Shown here piece by piece: positions 51,952 through 61,419 of a stretch of 64,000 nucleotides of DNA. The DNA comes from Streptomyces sp. NBC_00690 (GTDB taxonomy: Bacteria > Actinomycetota > Actinomycetes > Streptomycetales > Streptomycetaceae), in contig NZ_CP109009.1 of assembly GCF_036226685.1 (NCBI RefSeq), positions 1-64,000 of the forward strand, written 5' to 3'. The translations under genes and the position numbers were made by a program. The first letter of the stretch is position 1. Every line of letters begins with the position of its first letter. The notes beneath the pieces were generated by a model, which saw only the letters and a program-made list of their open reading frames with translations, was not told the origin of the DNA and did no database searches.

Positions 51952-52915
51952 TCATGCCTGGATGAAGAAGGCCGGTTCGTACACCTGTGCCGTGCTGACG
52001 TCTTCGTACACCACGGTGGGGCGCAACCGGTTCCAGCGGTGGCCGAGGAGGAGGGCGAGCCCCATGGGGCAGGCAAGGAAGAGGTGGATCCGAGGGGTGG
52101 TGCGGGCGGGGCGACGCAGGGCGTTGCGAATGCCGACGGCGAGGGCGTTGGCGGCGGGGCTGTCGAGGACAGAGCGGTCCTTGGGGCCGGCGGGTGGTGT
52201 GAGGATGAGGAGTCTGGACGCGGGGATGTTCTGTCCTTCGACGTATTCGAGGACGTCCTGAGTGAAATCCTCGGCCCTGACCGTGATGTTGATGCCGACG
52301 GCGAGGTCGTCGCCCTGGCCGATGTCGTACTCCTCGACGACGGGAGCGCATTCGGCGTCGTAGGTGTCGCGGGTGGACCACAGGTCTCCGCGTTGGAGGA
52401 CGGCGAGGTCGGCTCCGGTGACCATGCGGAAGGCCGTGCCGGTCAGGAAGGCGGGGGCGAGGCGGAGACTTCCCGACACAGAGATGCCGGTGCGGCCGGG
52501 CAGCCGGGCGGGGGCCGCCTCGATGTCGGCCTGGAGCTGTGCCCAGGTGGCGGGGGCGAGCGGGCGGCGTTTGGTGTATTCGGAGTCGGTTTCGAACCGG
52601 TCGATCCAGCTGATGGTGTGGTCGGCTTCGGCGGCGAGCGGGTCGGGCTTGAGTGTGGCGATCGACAGGATCGCGTGGGCGGGTCCCGTCTTGAGGTCGA
52701 GACTGTCGACGGCTGCCTTGACCATGTCGAGGGTCAGGGTGCGGTGGCCGTCGCGGACCTGCTGGGCGACCCAGTTGGCGCCTTCGTCGACCGCGCGGCT
52801 GTCGTTGCGCAGACCGCAGACGGCCATCAGGAGCTGCAGCTGCTCGTGTACGTGGGCCAGTTCCCGGGACAAGTCGAAGCGCAGACGGGCGAGGAGGTCG
52901 TGGAGCTCGGCCGCC
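51952..52915 (-). pseudogene. 5'-truncated SAVED-domain protein
   Basis: From ELHDLLARLRFDLSRELAHV (about 52905) to the stop at 51952 about 320 residues can be read. The last 180 are a SAVED domain (FLTGTAFRMVTGADLAVLQR, then INITVRAEDF, and the closing HLFLACPMGLALLLGHRWNR and VVYEDVSTAQVYEPAFF). SAVED domains bind cyclic nucleotides in CBASS and related defence proteins. The effector domain expected before it is cut at about 52915, where sequence of a gene on the other strand begins. The minus frame stays open beyond, but that part has an artificial composition. An internal ATG near 52829 might still give 290 residues. No nucleotidyltransferase gene is present in the window. Confidence 0.72.
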
Positions 52916-52917
52916 CT

Positions 52918-53521
52918 GGGTGTCCTCGTGCTCGGACTCGCCGCCCGTGCTTTTCCGGGGTGGCTGGTCGTGGTGCTGTCCGCCCTGCCGGCCGCGGCAC
53001 TGACCGTCCCAGCAGTCAGGCCCCAGCGCTGGACATACCCGCGCCGCGCCGCCTGGAACGACAGCTGGCGTGCGGCCACGGGTGGGCTCGTGTTCGGGGT
53101 CGCGGCCGGGCTCACGGCAGGGCTCATGACCGGGATCGCGGTCGTGATCGCGGTCGGGCTCATGGCCGGGATCACGCAGGAGCCGGGTACGGGCCGCAGG
53201 ACCCGGGCCGCCATCAGAACCGACGCCCGTCTCGGGCTCATGGCCGGTATCACGGCCGGGCTGATGGTCGTGGTCTTGGCCGGGATCGTGTTCGGGCTCA
53301 CGGTCGGCCTCATGATCGGACTCGTGGTCGGCGCGGCTTCCCGCAGGTATCTGGTGTTCCTGCTCTGCTTGCGCGGGCAGCTGCCGTTCCGTCTCGGGCG
53401 GTTCCTCGACTGGGCGACCGACGCGGGGCTGCTGCGATACAGCGGGGCCGCTTATCAGTACCGGCACCGGGAACTCCAACACTGGCTCCGCCAGCACCCG
53501 AACCCACCACAGATGCCCTAA
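52918..53521 (+). pseudogene. C-terminal membrane fragment of a NACHT-type NTPase
   Basis: Plus strand reads GVLVLGLAARAFPGWLVVVL, then glycine-rich transmembrane hairpins (AGLTAGLMTGIAVVIAVGLM; GLMAGITAGLMVVVLAGIVF; GLTVGLMIGLVVGAASRRYL) and the end RLGRFLDWATDAGLLRYSGA, QYRHRELQHWL. This is the tail of the large NACHT-domain proteins with multiple membrane passes common in Streptomyces. The NTPase half is missing. It begins exactly where the SAVED gene on the other strand is cut. Confidence 0.7.
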
Positions 53522-53774
53522 CCACACACCCCGCCCGCACCGGACGGCGGCGGACGGACCCCACAGACGGACGAATCGCCCCGGGCGACGCAGGGGTCCG
53601 GCTCCTGATCGTCAACCGTCACGATCGAGCTCACCAGTCGGAGGTGGGCAGCGGAGCTGATATCGAAGCCGCTACAGACGGGCGCCAGTACAGCGGCACC
53701 CGGCCCCGATGAGCCGCTGCGTCCGACAAAAATCGTGATGCTGACCGGTCAGGTCCGCCACTAACGTTCGGCCC

Positions 53775-54536
53775 ATGGCTCTGACGATCACCACCCTCGC
53801 CGAACGGCCCGAACTCCACGAGCCAATGCTGCAGATGCCGGACACCTGGCCCGCGTTCATGGCCGAGGACCCGGTCGGCTGGGCCTGCTACGCCCATGTC
53901 CCCAGGGAGTTCCCCGAGCATGTGCTGATCGCCACAGACGGTGACGGCGAAGTCGTCGCGCACGCGTTCAGTGCCCCGTTCCGTCTGGATGCGGCGGGCC
54001 GCGGCGAGTTGCCGGGCACGGGCTGGGACCAGGTCCTGTTGTGGGCCTTCGCCGACCTGCACAGTGGCGAACAACCGGACACGGTCAGCGCGCTGGACAT
54101 CACCGTGGCGGCGGGCCGCCAGAACGAGGGGATCTCCGTCCGCATGGTCACCGCGCTCCGGGAGAACGTCCGACGGCTCGGCATCACCACCCTCGTCGCA
54201 CCGGTCAGACCCACAGCGAAACACCTCGAGACCAGCTGCTCGATCCACGAGTACGCCTTCCGCACCCGCCCGGACGGCCTGCCCTACGATCCCTGGCTGA
54301 GGGTCCACGCCCGCCTCGGCGCCACCGTGGAAACGGTCGCTCCCGCCTCCATGACCATTCCCGGAACTCTGGCCCAGTGGCGCGCCTGGACGGGGCTTGC
54401 CTTCGACACACCGGGCCCGGTGGAGGTCCCCGGAGCCCTCGTGCCCGTGCACTGCGAACCCGAACGCGGATACGCCGTCTACGTCGAACCCAACATCTGG
54501 GTCAGGCACACCCTCCGCGCCGATCCGCAACCCTGA
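53775..54536 (+). CDS. GNAT-like acetyltransferase family protein
   Basis: 253 residues from ATG 53775 (MALTITTLAERPELHEPMLQ). No Shine-Dalgarno sequence just upstream, so leaderless translation is possible. Features: PAFMAEDPVGWACYAHVPRE, EHVLIATDGDGEVVAHAFSA and GISVRMVTALRENVRRLGIT, in place of the usual acetyl-CoA loop; C-terminal YDPWLRVHARLGATVETVAP and MTIPGTLAQWRAWTGL, known from a Streptomyces-wide N-acetyltransferase-like family. Substrate unknown. Its end overlaps the broken VOC gene on the other strand. Confidence 0.75.
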   Translation: MALTITTLAERPELHEPMLQMPDTWPAFMAEDPVGWACYAHVPREFPEHVLIATDGDGEVVAHAFSAPFRLDAAGRGELPGTGWDQVLLWAFADLHSGEQPDTVSALDITVAAGRQNEGISVRMVTALRENVRRLGITTLVAPVRPTAKHLETSCSIHEYAFRTRPDGLPYDPWLRVHARLGATVETVAPASMTIPGTLAQWRAWTGLAFDTPGPVEVPGALVPVHCEPERGYAVYVEPNIWVRHTLRADPQP

Positions 54537-54755
54537 CCAGCAAGACCAGCCCTGCGGCGATGATGATGTTCCCGTACAGATCGGCGAAGTGCAGGGACCG
54601 GCTGTCGTCGTCCACCTGCTCGCTCCAGACGCGCACCCCGTTCTCGCGCAGTCATCTGCTGACGTGTCCAAGTCAGCGGTGTACAGGACGAGCAGGGGCT
54701 GGCCGCCGCACTGTTGGCCGATCAGTTCGCGTTCCCGGTCCGTGGTGGCCGTCAT
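54502..54755 (-). pseudogene. Broken VOC/glyoxalase-family gene
   Basis: MTATTDRERELIGQQCGGQP LLVLYTADLDTSADD starts at 54755; after a frame change near 54650 the reading continues ENGVRVWSEQVDDDSRSLHF, ADLYGNIIIAAGLVLLV to a stop at 54502. LHFADLYGN is the end strand of a VOC domain. The middle of the fold is too short, so the product is not functional. Confidence 0.6.
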
Positions 54756-54817
54756 CAGCCACAGCCCGGCCGGTTCCTGGCCGGGCAGACCGAGGTGCAG
54801 ATAGAAAGGCGCGGGGG

Positions 54818-55222
54818 TTACGAGGCGGCCGCTTCCTCAATCGTCTGTCGCATCTCCAAGAAGCGGTCGACGCCAGTGATCTCGCAGAGGCGTCGTACCT
54901 GCGCGGAGGGTGCGACCACGCGCAGCGTTCCCATCTGATGGGTGAGGATCAGCAGGTTCAGGAACGTCGAGTCGGCGAAAGTGACAGCGGAGGCGTCGAG
55001 GACGACCTTCGGATAGCGCCTCGCCGCGGTGTGCAGCGCCTGGCGCAGCGCTGTGATCGAGCCCAGGTCGTAGTCGCCGGCGGCGGCGATCACCCAGGCC
55101 CCGCGGTACTCGTACTGCCGCACCACCGGACCGTACGGGGCGTGCACAGTGGTCTCCTCCAGGGTTAGCGTCCCGCTGGTGCTGCTCGTGCATGTGGACA
55201 AGGCGGCCTCGTTCCAGGACAC
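54818..55222 (-). CDS. STAS-domain anti-sigma factor antagonist
   Basis: 134 residues from GTG 55222, 6 bases after AAGGAG; an upstream start would give 148. STAS fold with GAWVIAAAGDYDLGSITALR, VVLDASAVTFADSTFLNLLI (phosphorylatable Ser in DST) and a C-terminal VRRLCEITGVDRFLEM. Such proteins bind anti-sigma kinases of the RsbW type when unphosphorylated. No kinase gene adjoins it here. Divergent from the winged-helix gene at 55316, with about 90 bases between starts. Confidence 0.85.
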   Translation of the reverse strand: MSWNEAALSTCTSSTSGTLTLEETTVHAPYGPVVRQYEYRGAWVIAAAGDYDLGSITALRQALHTAARRYPKVVLDASAVTFADSTFLNLLILTHQMGTLRVVAPSAQVRRLCEITGVDRFLEMRQTIEEAAAS

Positions 55223-55315
55223 CTGAAGCTCCTTTTGTGACTCTCCCGTGCGGGAGCACGCCATCGATTACCGGAAAAGTATGTCATGCAACCTGCGTCG
55301 CTTAAAGTGCTGGCT

Positions 55316-55678
55316 ATGGCCGCAGTACCTGACTCCCACACCGGATGGACGTTCATCACCAGCCACGCACGCGTGCTGGCAGCCATCGCCGACAACCCCA
55401 ACATCCGCATCCGTGACATCGCCGCCCACTGCCGACTCACCGAGCGTGCCGTATCACGGATCATCTCCGACCTGGAGCAGAACGGGTACCTCTCACACAC
55501 CCGCGAAGGACGCCAGAACACCTACCGCATCGACCCCGACAAAGTGCTGCGCCATCCCGCCGAAGCCGGCCTGCCCGTGGCCTCACTACTCTCCCTCCTC
55601 GTGCAGGACGAAACCGAACGCACCCGCCCACCAGCCGCACACACGCAACCCCCGGCCGACGCCACCACCGCGAAATAG
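55316..55678 (+). CDS. Winged-helix transcriptional regulator (MarR/ArsR-like)
   Basis: 120 residues from ATG 55316 (MAAVPDSHTGWTFITSHARV), the start typical for this Streptomyces family; a 10-codon longer form from 55286 is possible. The wing: LAAIADNPNIRIRDIAAHCR, LTERAVSRIISDLEQNGYLS, HTREGRQNTYRID. C-terminal third is disordered and Pro/Ala/Thr-rich. Lacks cysteines or metal sites. Divergent from the STAS gene, so the two may be controlled together. Confidence 0.85.
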   Translation: MAAVPDSHTGWTFITSHARVLAAIADNPNIRIRDIAAHCRLTERAVSRIISDLEQNGYLSHTREGRQNTYRIDPDKVLRHPAEAGLPVASLLSLLVQDETERTRPPAAHTQPPADATTAK

Positions 55679-56328
55679 AGCAAACTCCGGGCTCCTTCTG
55701 GCTTCTTCCGTCAGCTATGGGGTGGGGTGGCCGGGGCAGGTCCGATGAGGCAGTCCAGCCGGGTGTAGAGGGCCGGTACGAGGCGGGCCCGGTTCTGAAC
55801 GCAGAGAGCGGTGCCCTTGAGCGGGGCGGACAGGCGGCTGTTGGCTTCGCGGAGGACGACTTGGGCGAGGATGCCGCGGCCGTCGTCCTCGGGCAAGGCG
55901 GCGGCCTGGCGCCGGACGACGGACGACGGACGACGGACGACGGCGACGAGCGCGAACGCGTGGCCGGTCAGTTGGAGGCCGATTCTGTTCGTAGTCGCGT
56001 AGCGCGAGCACGTCCCTGCCGGTCCAGGCCAGGACGGCGCTGACGAGACGCTCGTACAGTTCGCGGTCGAGCGGGAGACCGGCTTCGATCAGGCCGGTGG
56101 GTCATACAGGACGCTGTGGCTGCTGGTGTGCATGACGAGGAGTCTCGATACAGGAAGCGGCGCGGGCGACGATCACCGCCGAATTGCCCTCGCTACTCCC
56201 CCATTCATCCTGCCACTCGCCGTACTGAGCAAGGAAGACGAGCCAAACCCAGTCCGCACGGGCCAACAGCACCAGGGGAACACTTACTGACCATTTCAGA
56301 ATCAGGATCTCGTGACTGCTGGAGCCTG
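55679..56328. other. Debris with a possible minus-strand relic and a 7-bp tandem repeat
   Basis: Minus strand 55711-55896 reads LPEDDGRGILAQVVLREANS, RLSAPLKGTALCVQNRARLV to a stop and may be the tail of a lost gene. Four perfect copies of GGACGAC at 55914-55941 follow. The rest shows nothing. Confidence 0.4.
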
Positions 56329-56688
56329 TCAGACGTCGAGTCGCTGAAGGACCTGCGCGAACTCCTCGTTCTCAACAAGGCCGACGAGTACTCGGGTCAT
56401 GTTGCTGATGCCGGCATCGCGGACGATGAGACCGTCCGAGACCCAGAAGTAGCGACCTCCCAAGGCTTCCCCGCTTGCCGCCCACCTCTCCATTACAAGC
56501 TCGACCTGGGCGAGAGTGATGATGGTCGCGCTCCATCGAGAGCCGTCCGGAAGGTCGACGAAGACGTCAACGTTGTCCACGGACTCCAGGTCCTCACCGG
56601 CATTCGGTATGAACGCGGCCTCGAAATGTTCTGTACGAACTCGGTAGAAGGGGCCGTCCCAGGCTCCCGGCTGTCTGCTCTGACTCAT
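56329..56688 (-). CDS. Hypothetical protein
   Basis: 119 residues from ATG 56688 (MSQSRQPGAWDGPFYRVRTE). Beta-rich with DVFVDLPDGSRWSATIITLA, GGRYFWVSDGLIVRDAGISN and VLVGLVENEEFAQVLQRLDV. Resembles a class of small Streptomyces proteins seen next to toxin or immunity genes, but I cannot name a family. Weak ribosome site. It ends 60 bases from the IS5 copy, whose insertion may have cut its promoter region. Confidence 0.6.
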   Translation of the reverse strand: MSQSRQPGAWDGPFYRVRTEHFEAAFIPNAGEDLESVDNVDVFVDLPDGSRWSATIITLAQVELVMERWAASGEALGGRYFWVSDGLIVRDAGISNMTRVLVGLVENEEFAQVLQRLDV

Positions 56689-56750
56689 CAGGCGAGCTTG
56701 CCGGGTCAATCGGCCCACCTCAACCGGGATCTTCCGCCACGCTGCCGGGC

Positions 56751-57558
56751 GTGAACAGTGATCTTGTGCCCGATGACCTGTGGACGCGCATCGCTGCGAT
56801 GCTGCCGCCCCTCCACAGCGGCCGCATCGGTATGCAGGACGACACCGAACAAGCGACCGCATCGCGTTGGCAGGCATCACCTTCGTCCTCGCACAGGCGT
56901 GACCTGGCGCGACGTGCCACGTCAGGAGGTGGGCTGCTCCGGGGTCACGGCCTGGCGCCGTTTACGGGACTGGACCGAGGCTGGCGTCTGGCCCCGACTG
57001 CACTCGGCGATCCTTGCCGAGCTGCGGGCGGCCAGGCTGCTGGAAATGGACGATTGTGCCATCGGCGGCTCGCACATCCGCGCCCTCAAAGGAGGAACTC
57101 ACACCGGACCATCTCCGGTCGACCGGGGCCGCCCTGGAAGCAAGCACCACATCATCGTCGACCAGCACGGCACGCCGCTCGCGGTGTCACTGACCGGCGG
57201 CAACCGGCATGATGTCACCCAGCTGATGCCCCTCGTCGATGCCATCCCCCACATTCGTGGTTTGCGCGGCCGGCCACGCCACCGGCCCCGGCAGCTGTTC
57301 GCCGACCGAGGCTACGACTTCGACAAATACCGCCGTCTCATCCGGGCGCGTGGGATCACACCCAAGATCGCCCGCCGCGGCACCCCGCACGGCTCCGGCC
57401 TGGGCAAGACACGCTGAGTCGTCGAGCGCACCTTCGCGTGGCTCCACCAGTTCAAGCGACTCCGCATCCGCTACGAGATACGAGCCGACCTCCACCTCGG
57501 ACTGCTCCAACTTGCCTACAACATCATCTGTTTGAGACGGCTCCGGACCTCATTCTGA
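56751..57558 (+). pseudogene. Dead IS5-family transposase
   Basis: GTG 56751 opens NSDLVPDDLWTRIAAMLPP; near 56830 the frame shifts and the transposase goes on with ITFVLRTGVTWRDVPRQE-like sequence, SKHHIIVDQHGTPLAVSLTG and LFADRGYDFDKYRRLIRARG. A TGA at 57415-57417 precedes VVERTFAWLHQFKRLRIRYE and the end at 57558. The first DDE aspartate, normally in DGSHVRA, is Gly in GGSHIRALKGG. So three defects: frameshift, stop and active-site loss. Confidence 0.85.
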
Positions 57559-57559
57559 A

Positions 57560-58119
57560 ACGATCAGTTAGGCGGGCAACTGTGGACTGCGGCCCCGGTG
57601 CGCAGCAGGAGCGGAGGCAGGTGGTGGGCGGTGCGCAGCAGCAGCCGGTACGGCTCGGGCTGCGCCAGTGGGACTGGGCGTAGTGGTGGGGGGTCGTTGG
57701 TCGATGTATTCATAAGTGGGGGAAGCGGGCTGTGTGGGGGTTCTGGCCCCGGGGCGGGGTCAGACCGGAGGCGTACGGCTCGGCTCCAGATCCATTCCTC
57801 AGGCGTACAGAACGTCAGAGTGTCTTCTCTCCATTGAGCCTCTGCCAACTTGAAGCCGCAGTTCAAAGGGCTGGTGTGACCGGTTCTCGGGGTGCTCACG
57901 CTGGTCATGGGCGACTGTCTGCGCAGTAGATCGTCTGTCAGCGGTTGGTTCGCCGGATACCGGTAATGTGGCGGGGCGGTGATGGAATTCCCTTGCAAAT
58001 GGGGTGATCGCGCTTCCGTGACGACTACGACAGAGGCTCGAACCGGTGGCGGACGTGCGCATCCCCACCAGTGACAGGCGTGACTCCGACGCCCGAGCTG
58101 TTCGACGTACGATGCCGAG
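57560..58119. other. Gene-free stretch between mobile elements
   Basis: A minus-strand frame (TFCTPEEWIWSRAVRL...) stays open for about 200 codons but is Pro-rich and has no start; I consider it noise or a relic. Nothing else visible. Confidence 0.35.
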
Positions 58120-58304
58120 ATGCACGCAAACAGCCGGCGGGACGCTCGCGCCCTCCTCCTCAATGGCACTGTCGGCGTGGGTAAGACAACCGTTGCCGAG
58201 GCCCTGGGCGACCTTCTCGCTGACGCAGGGATCCCTCATGCCGTCGTCGATCTCGACTGGCTACGCAAGTCGTGGCCTGCGCCGCCCGGTGACCGATTCA
58301 ACTT
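58120..58304 (+). pseudogene. 5' fragment of a P-loop kinase-like ATPase gene, cut by IS3
   Basis: ATG 58120 opens MHANSRRDARALLLNGTVGV GKTTVAEAL (Walker A GTVGVGKTT) and PHAVVDLDWLRKSWPAPPGD, as in small nucleotide or chloramphenicol-type kinases. At 58305 the inverted end of the IS3 element begins, so only about 62 codons remain; the continuation is not found at the other end of the element. Confidence 0.7.
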
Positions 58305-58335
58305 TGAGGTTCCCCCGGTGCGCGGGAGGTGCTGA

Positions 58336-59277
58336 TCAGCTGGTCAGAACGGGTTGATGGATGTTCAGGTTCGCTTGATCGGCCGCCGCTCGGTCGGCGT
58401 AGTGCTTCTCCTCGAACTCGATGGGGCTGAGGTAGCCGAGCCGCTTCTGGATCCGCCGGCTGTTGTAGAACCCATCGACGTACTCGAAGAGCGCCAGGTT
58501 CGCCTCGGCCCTCGTGGCGAAGACGCGGCCGCGGACGCATTCAGTCTTGATCAGCATCCACAAGTTCTCGGCGAGAGCGTTATCGTACGAATCCCCGACC
58601 GAGCCCATGGAAGCCTCAATTCCTGCCCGCATCAGGCGTGTTGTTAGCTTCACGGACGTGTATTGACAGCCGTGGTCGGCGTGGTGGATCAGTCGGCCGG
58701 GCTCTACGTCCCGGCTGGCCAGCGCGTACTCAAGGCAGGACAGGACCAGGTCGGCGTCCGCGCGGGCGGAGGTCTCCCAGGCCACCACCCGGCGCGAGAA
58801 CGCATCCCGGATCGCCGAGAGCCACAGCGGACCCTCAATCGTGGTGATCATGGTGAGGTCGGTGACCCACAGCCGGTTCGGCTCAGGCGCGGTGAAGTCC
58901 CGCTCGACCAGGTCCGGGGCCAGGGTGGCCTTGGGGTCCCGGCGGGTGAAGCTGCTGCGGCGTGGGCTGAGGCCCGCGAGATCGGCCTCGCGCATCAATC
59001 GCTCGACACGTTTGCGGCTCACGTGGACGCCCTCGCGTTTGAGGACGGCGTGCACGCGCGGGGAGCCGTAGATCCCGCCGGAATCGGTGTGGATCTCGCG
59101 GATCCTGTCGGTGAGTTCGACGTCTTTGCGGACCCGTTCGCACGGTTGCTTCTCGGCGCGGCGCCAGCGGTAGTAGGTGGAGGAGGCAATGTGCAGTTCC
59201 CGGAGCGTGGGCTCGACCTCCAGATGCGGGTGCTCGGTGAAGAGCGCCGTCACCTGGGCCGGGTCGGGTCGGTGAAA
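58336..59277 (-). CDS. IS3 transposase OrfB (second exon, downstream of the intron)
   Basis: About 310 residues from FTEHPHLEVEPTLRELHIAS onwards. Complete rve core: D in LWVTDLTMI, D in IHHADHGCQYTS, E in YDNALAENLWMLIKTECVRG, with the HTH_21 region before and the GFYNSRRIQKRLGYLSPIEF end after it. Stop at 58336. Normally made by -1 frameshifting from OrfA; here the intron separates them, so a transposase can form only after splicing. A product from an in-intron start (about 346 residues) is formally open. Confidence 0.9.
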   Translation of the reverse strand, partial: FHRPDPAQVTALFTEHPHLEVEPTLRELHIASSTYYRWRRAEKQPCERVRKDVELTDRIREIHTDSGGIYGSPRVHAVLKREGVHVSRKRVERLMREADLAGLSPRRSSFTRRDPKATLAPDLVERDFTAPEPNRLWVTDLTMITTIEGPLWLSAIRDAFSRRVVAWETSARADADLVLSCLEYALASRDVEPGRLIHHADHGCQYTSVKLTTRLMRAGIEASMGSVGDSYDNALAENLWMLIKTECVRGRVFATRAEANLALFEYVDGFYNSRRIQKRLGYLSPIEFEEKHYADRAAADQANLNIHQPVLTS

Positions 59278-59335
59278 GTCGGCCCGGGGCGCGGTTCCGG
59301 CCTTTCGACCGGCCCGTTTCCCCGGACCGCTTCCC

Positions 59336-59371
59336 GAACCCGGCGGGCACCTCTCAATGCACCGGGCTCTC
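59336..59371 (-). ncRNA. Group II intron domain V
   Basis: Minus strand reads GAGAGCCCGGTGCATTGAGA then GGTGCCCGCCGGGTTC: the GAGCC...GGUUC stem with the AGC-like catalytic triad region and the bulged loop of bacterial group II domain V. Confidence 0.85.
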
Positions 59372-59406
59372 CACAAGCCCCGAAATGGGCTGCGTGTTGA
59401 ACATCC

Positions 59407-60843
59407 TCATCCCGCGATGGGCCAGGGAGCCGGAATTATCGAGCCTCGGTATCGGTAGCGGGTCGTGCCTACCTTCTCTGGGTCGAACAGCTCCCTGTTA
59501 TCACTGGAGGGCCACCATCCACCGCCGCAATAGCGGTTGCGGAGTTCCTTCCAAGTGGACCGGCGGTGTTTGCGCCGCATCCATCGCCATACCGTCTGCC
59601 ACGTGTAGTGGCTCAGATAAGCGAAGGTCGCGGAGGACACCCCTGGCCGGAAGTAAGCACACCAGCCCCGCAACGCCATATTCAAACGACGCAGCAGGTC
59701 ATCCAGCGGTTGGTTCACTTCGACCTCGCGGCACAGCGTCTTGACCTTCCGCTTCACGGCCTGGACAGCCTTCTTCGCGGGATAGGTATAGACGTAGTAC
59801 TGACTGGTCCCCCTCTTGCGGTGACGCTGGATGTGCCACCCGAGAAAGTCCAGTCCCTCATCGATATGGGTAATCAAGGTCTTCCCCGGCGACAGGCGCA
59901 GGCCCATCGTGGACAAGACCTCAGTGATTTCCTCGCGCAGGACCTCGGCATCCGATTTCGAGCCGAAGACCATCAGGCACCAGTCGTCCGCGTACCTAAT
60001 AAGGCGGTAGTTGGGAAGACCATGGCGGTGCCGTCTGGCGCGGTCCACCTTCCCAGCGCTCGGGCCTCCCGGCGCCTGGGCTATGTATTCGTCCAGGACC
60101 GACAGTGCCACGTTACTGAGCAGAGGCGAAAGAATCGACCCTTGTGGGGTCCCGGCGGTGGTTTCCCGCAGCAGGCGGTCCTCTCCGAGGATGCCTGACT
60201 TTAGGAATGCCTTCACCAGGTCCAGAACGCGTTTGTCCCCAACTCGATGCCGCACCCGATCCATCAGGGCCGGATGCGAGATTTCGTCAAAGCAGGCCGT
60301 GATGTCTCCCTCGACGATCCACTCATAATTGCGTGGCCGCGAAGATAGATAGCGCACCTCGGCTACCGCGTCATGAGCCCGACGATTCGGGCGGAACCCG
60401 TAGGAACACGGGAGGAAGTCCGCCTCGAAAATCGGCTCCAGCACCAGTTTCAAAGATGCCTGGACCACCCGGTCGGTGATGGTTGCGATCCCCAGGCGGC
60501 GGAGCTTCCCGCCGGCCTTTGGAATCATCCGTTCCCGCACCGGTAGCGGGCGGAAACTACGGTCCTTCAGCTGCGACCGCAGTCCGTCGAGGAAATCCTC
60601 GACGCCCTGCCCGGCCTCGACGGAACGGGCTGTGCGCCCGTCCACTCCAGCCGTGCGGGCACCCTTGTTACCCCTCACCCGATCCCAGGCCACCAGAAGG
60701 AAGCCCGGATCGGCAACGAGGTTGTAGAGGTCGTCGAACCTGCGATGAGAATCATCACGAGCCCAACGGTGCAACTTGGTCTGGATATTCAGTACCCGTC
60801 GCTCCGCCACATATATGGCGTGCTCCAGTTCGTCGGTATTCAC
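59407..60843 (-). CDS. ltrA: Group II intron reverse transcriptase/maturase
   Basis: 478 residues from GTG 60843, 9 bases after AGGAGG. All RT blocks: SGFRPNRR-type CSYGFRPNRRAHDAVAEV, EGDITACFDEISH, GTPQGSILSPLLSNV, YADD in RYADDWCLMVFG, and LSPGKTLITHIDEGLDFLGW. A maturase (X) domain follows (LRRLNMALRGWCAYFRPG). The C-terminus ends in YRGSIIPAPWPIAG without HNH endonuclease cysteines, so it is the endonuclease-lacking type, expected to use nascent strands for priming. Splices and mobilises its host intron. Looks intact. Confidence 0.92.
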   Translation of the reverse strand: MNTDELEHAIYVAERRVLNIQTKLHRWARDDSHRRFDDLYNLVADPGFLLVAWDRVRGNKGARTAGVDGRTARSVEAGQGVEDFLDGLRSQLKDRSFRPLPVRERMIPKAGGKLRRLGIATITDRVVQASLKLVLEPIFEADFLPCSYGFRPNRRAHDAVAEVRYLSSRPRNYEWIVEGDITACFDEISHPALMDRVRHRVGDKRVLDLVKAFLKSGILGEDRLLRETTAGTPQGSILSPLLSNVALSVLDEYIAQAPGGPSAGKVDRARRHRHGLPNYRLIRYADDWCLMVFGSKSDAEVLREEITEVLSTMGLRLSPGKTLITHIDEGLDFLGWHIQRHRKRGTSQYYVYTYPAKKAVQAVKRKVKTLCREVEVNQPLDDLLRRLNMALRGWCAYFRPGVSSATFAYLSHYTWQTVWRWMRRKHRRSTWKELRNRYCGGGWWPSSDNRELFDPEKVGTTRYRYRGSIIPAPWPIAG

Positions 60844-61419
60844 CAGCGAAAACCTCCTGATATTCCAGCAGCCTCGACTGCTGGCTTGCTGGCTCCCTTC
60901 GCCCTGCGGCCGTCTCTCACGGCCTCCACGGCGGGTCGTCACGCCCGCGACTACTACGGAGCCTCCGCCCCATCCCACGGCCCTCAATCGGCAACGGACC
61001 TGCCCACCGCTGAACTGGCTGTCCAACAGGAGGGCGACCGTGGATGGTTCCCACGTTCACCATGTGATCGATCAGTCAGGGAGGCGCCCAGCTCTACCCC
61101 GGCAGCATCGCCACGTCTACGCCGTAGAACTTCGACGTGGCCTCCCCACCGACACAACTAAACGGCTTCGGAGTTGAAGACCAGCCCGAAAGGCCCGGCC
61201 CTCACGCGCTGCGTACCGGCCCATATCTGCCAGATTTGACCCGGCTTCGCTGTTACGGGGCGTCCACCACTGGTTCGCTCTCGCTACACCTTCTGACCTC
61301 GCTGAACGGGCCCACACCGTCTGACAGTTCCGGCACGTCCCGCCTTCGTCGGGGCCGCTTGCCACCCTCACCGGCGTTCCCCGGATCAGGCTGCCCCCAA
61401 GCTTCGATCAGGCCGCTAC

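Larger units (their letters stand above)
59278..61419 (-). ncRNA. Group II intron inserted between IS3 orfA and orfB
   Basis: Intron of about 2.14 kb on the minus strand. Its 3' part shows domain V (59336-59371), then a domain VI-like hairpin with GGTCCGGGG pairing CCCCGGGCC, ending ...GGGCCGAC at about 59278. The 5' end is near 61419 (GTAGCGGCC on the minus strand), somewhat off the GUGYG consensus, so it is approximate within about 10 bases. The intron-encoded reverse transcriptase starts about 580 bases inside. Confidence 0.8.

Noticed and set aside
52920..53527. Minus-strand extension of the SAVED gene
   Set aside because: Met/Ser/Pro/Thr-rich periodic sequence is the complement of the transmembrane repeats of the NACHT fragment.
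52039..53712. Plus-strand 557-codon frame across the SAVED region
   Set aside because: Composition is that of a complement of coding DNA; the minus strand carries the SAVED motifs and another plus frame carries the NACHT tail.
55914..55941. GGACGAC repeats as iterons of an origin
   Set aside because: Only four 7-bp units, no replication gene or AT-rich region close by; probably slippage.
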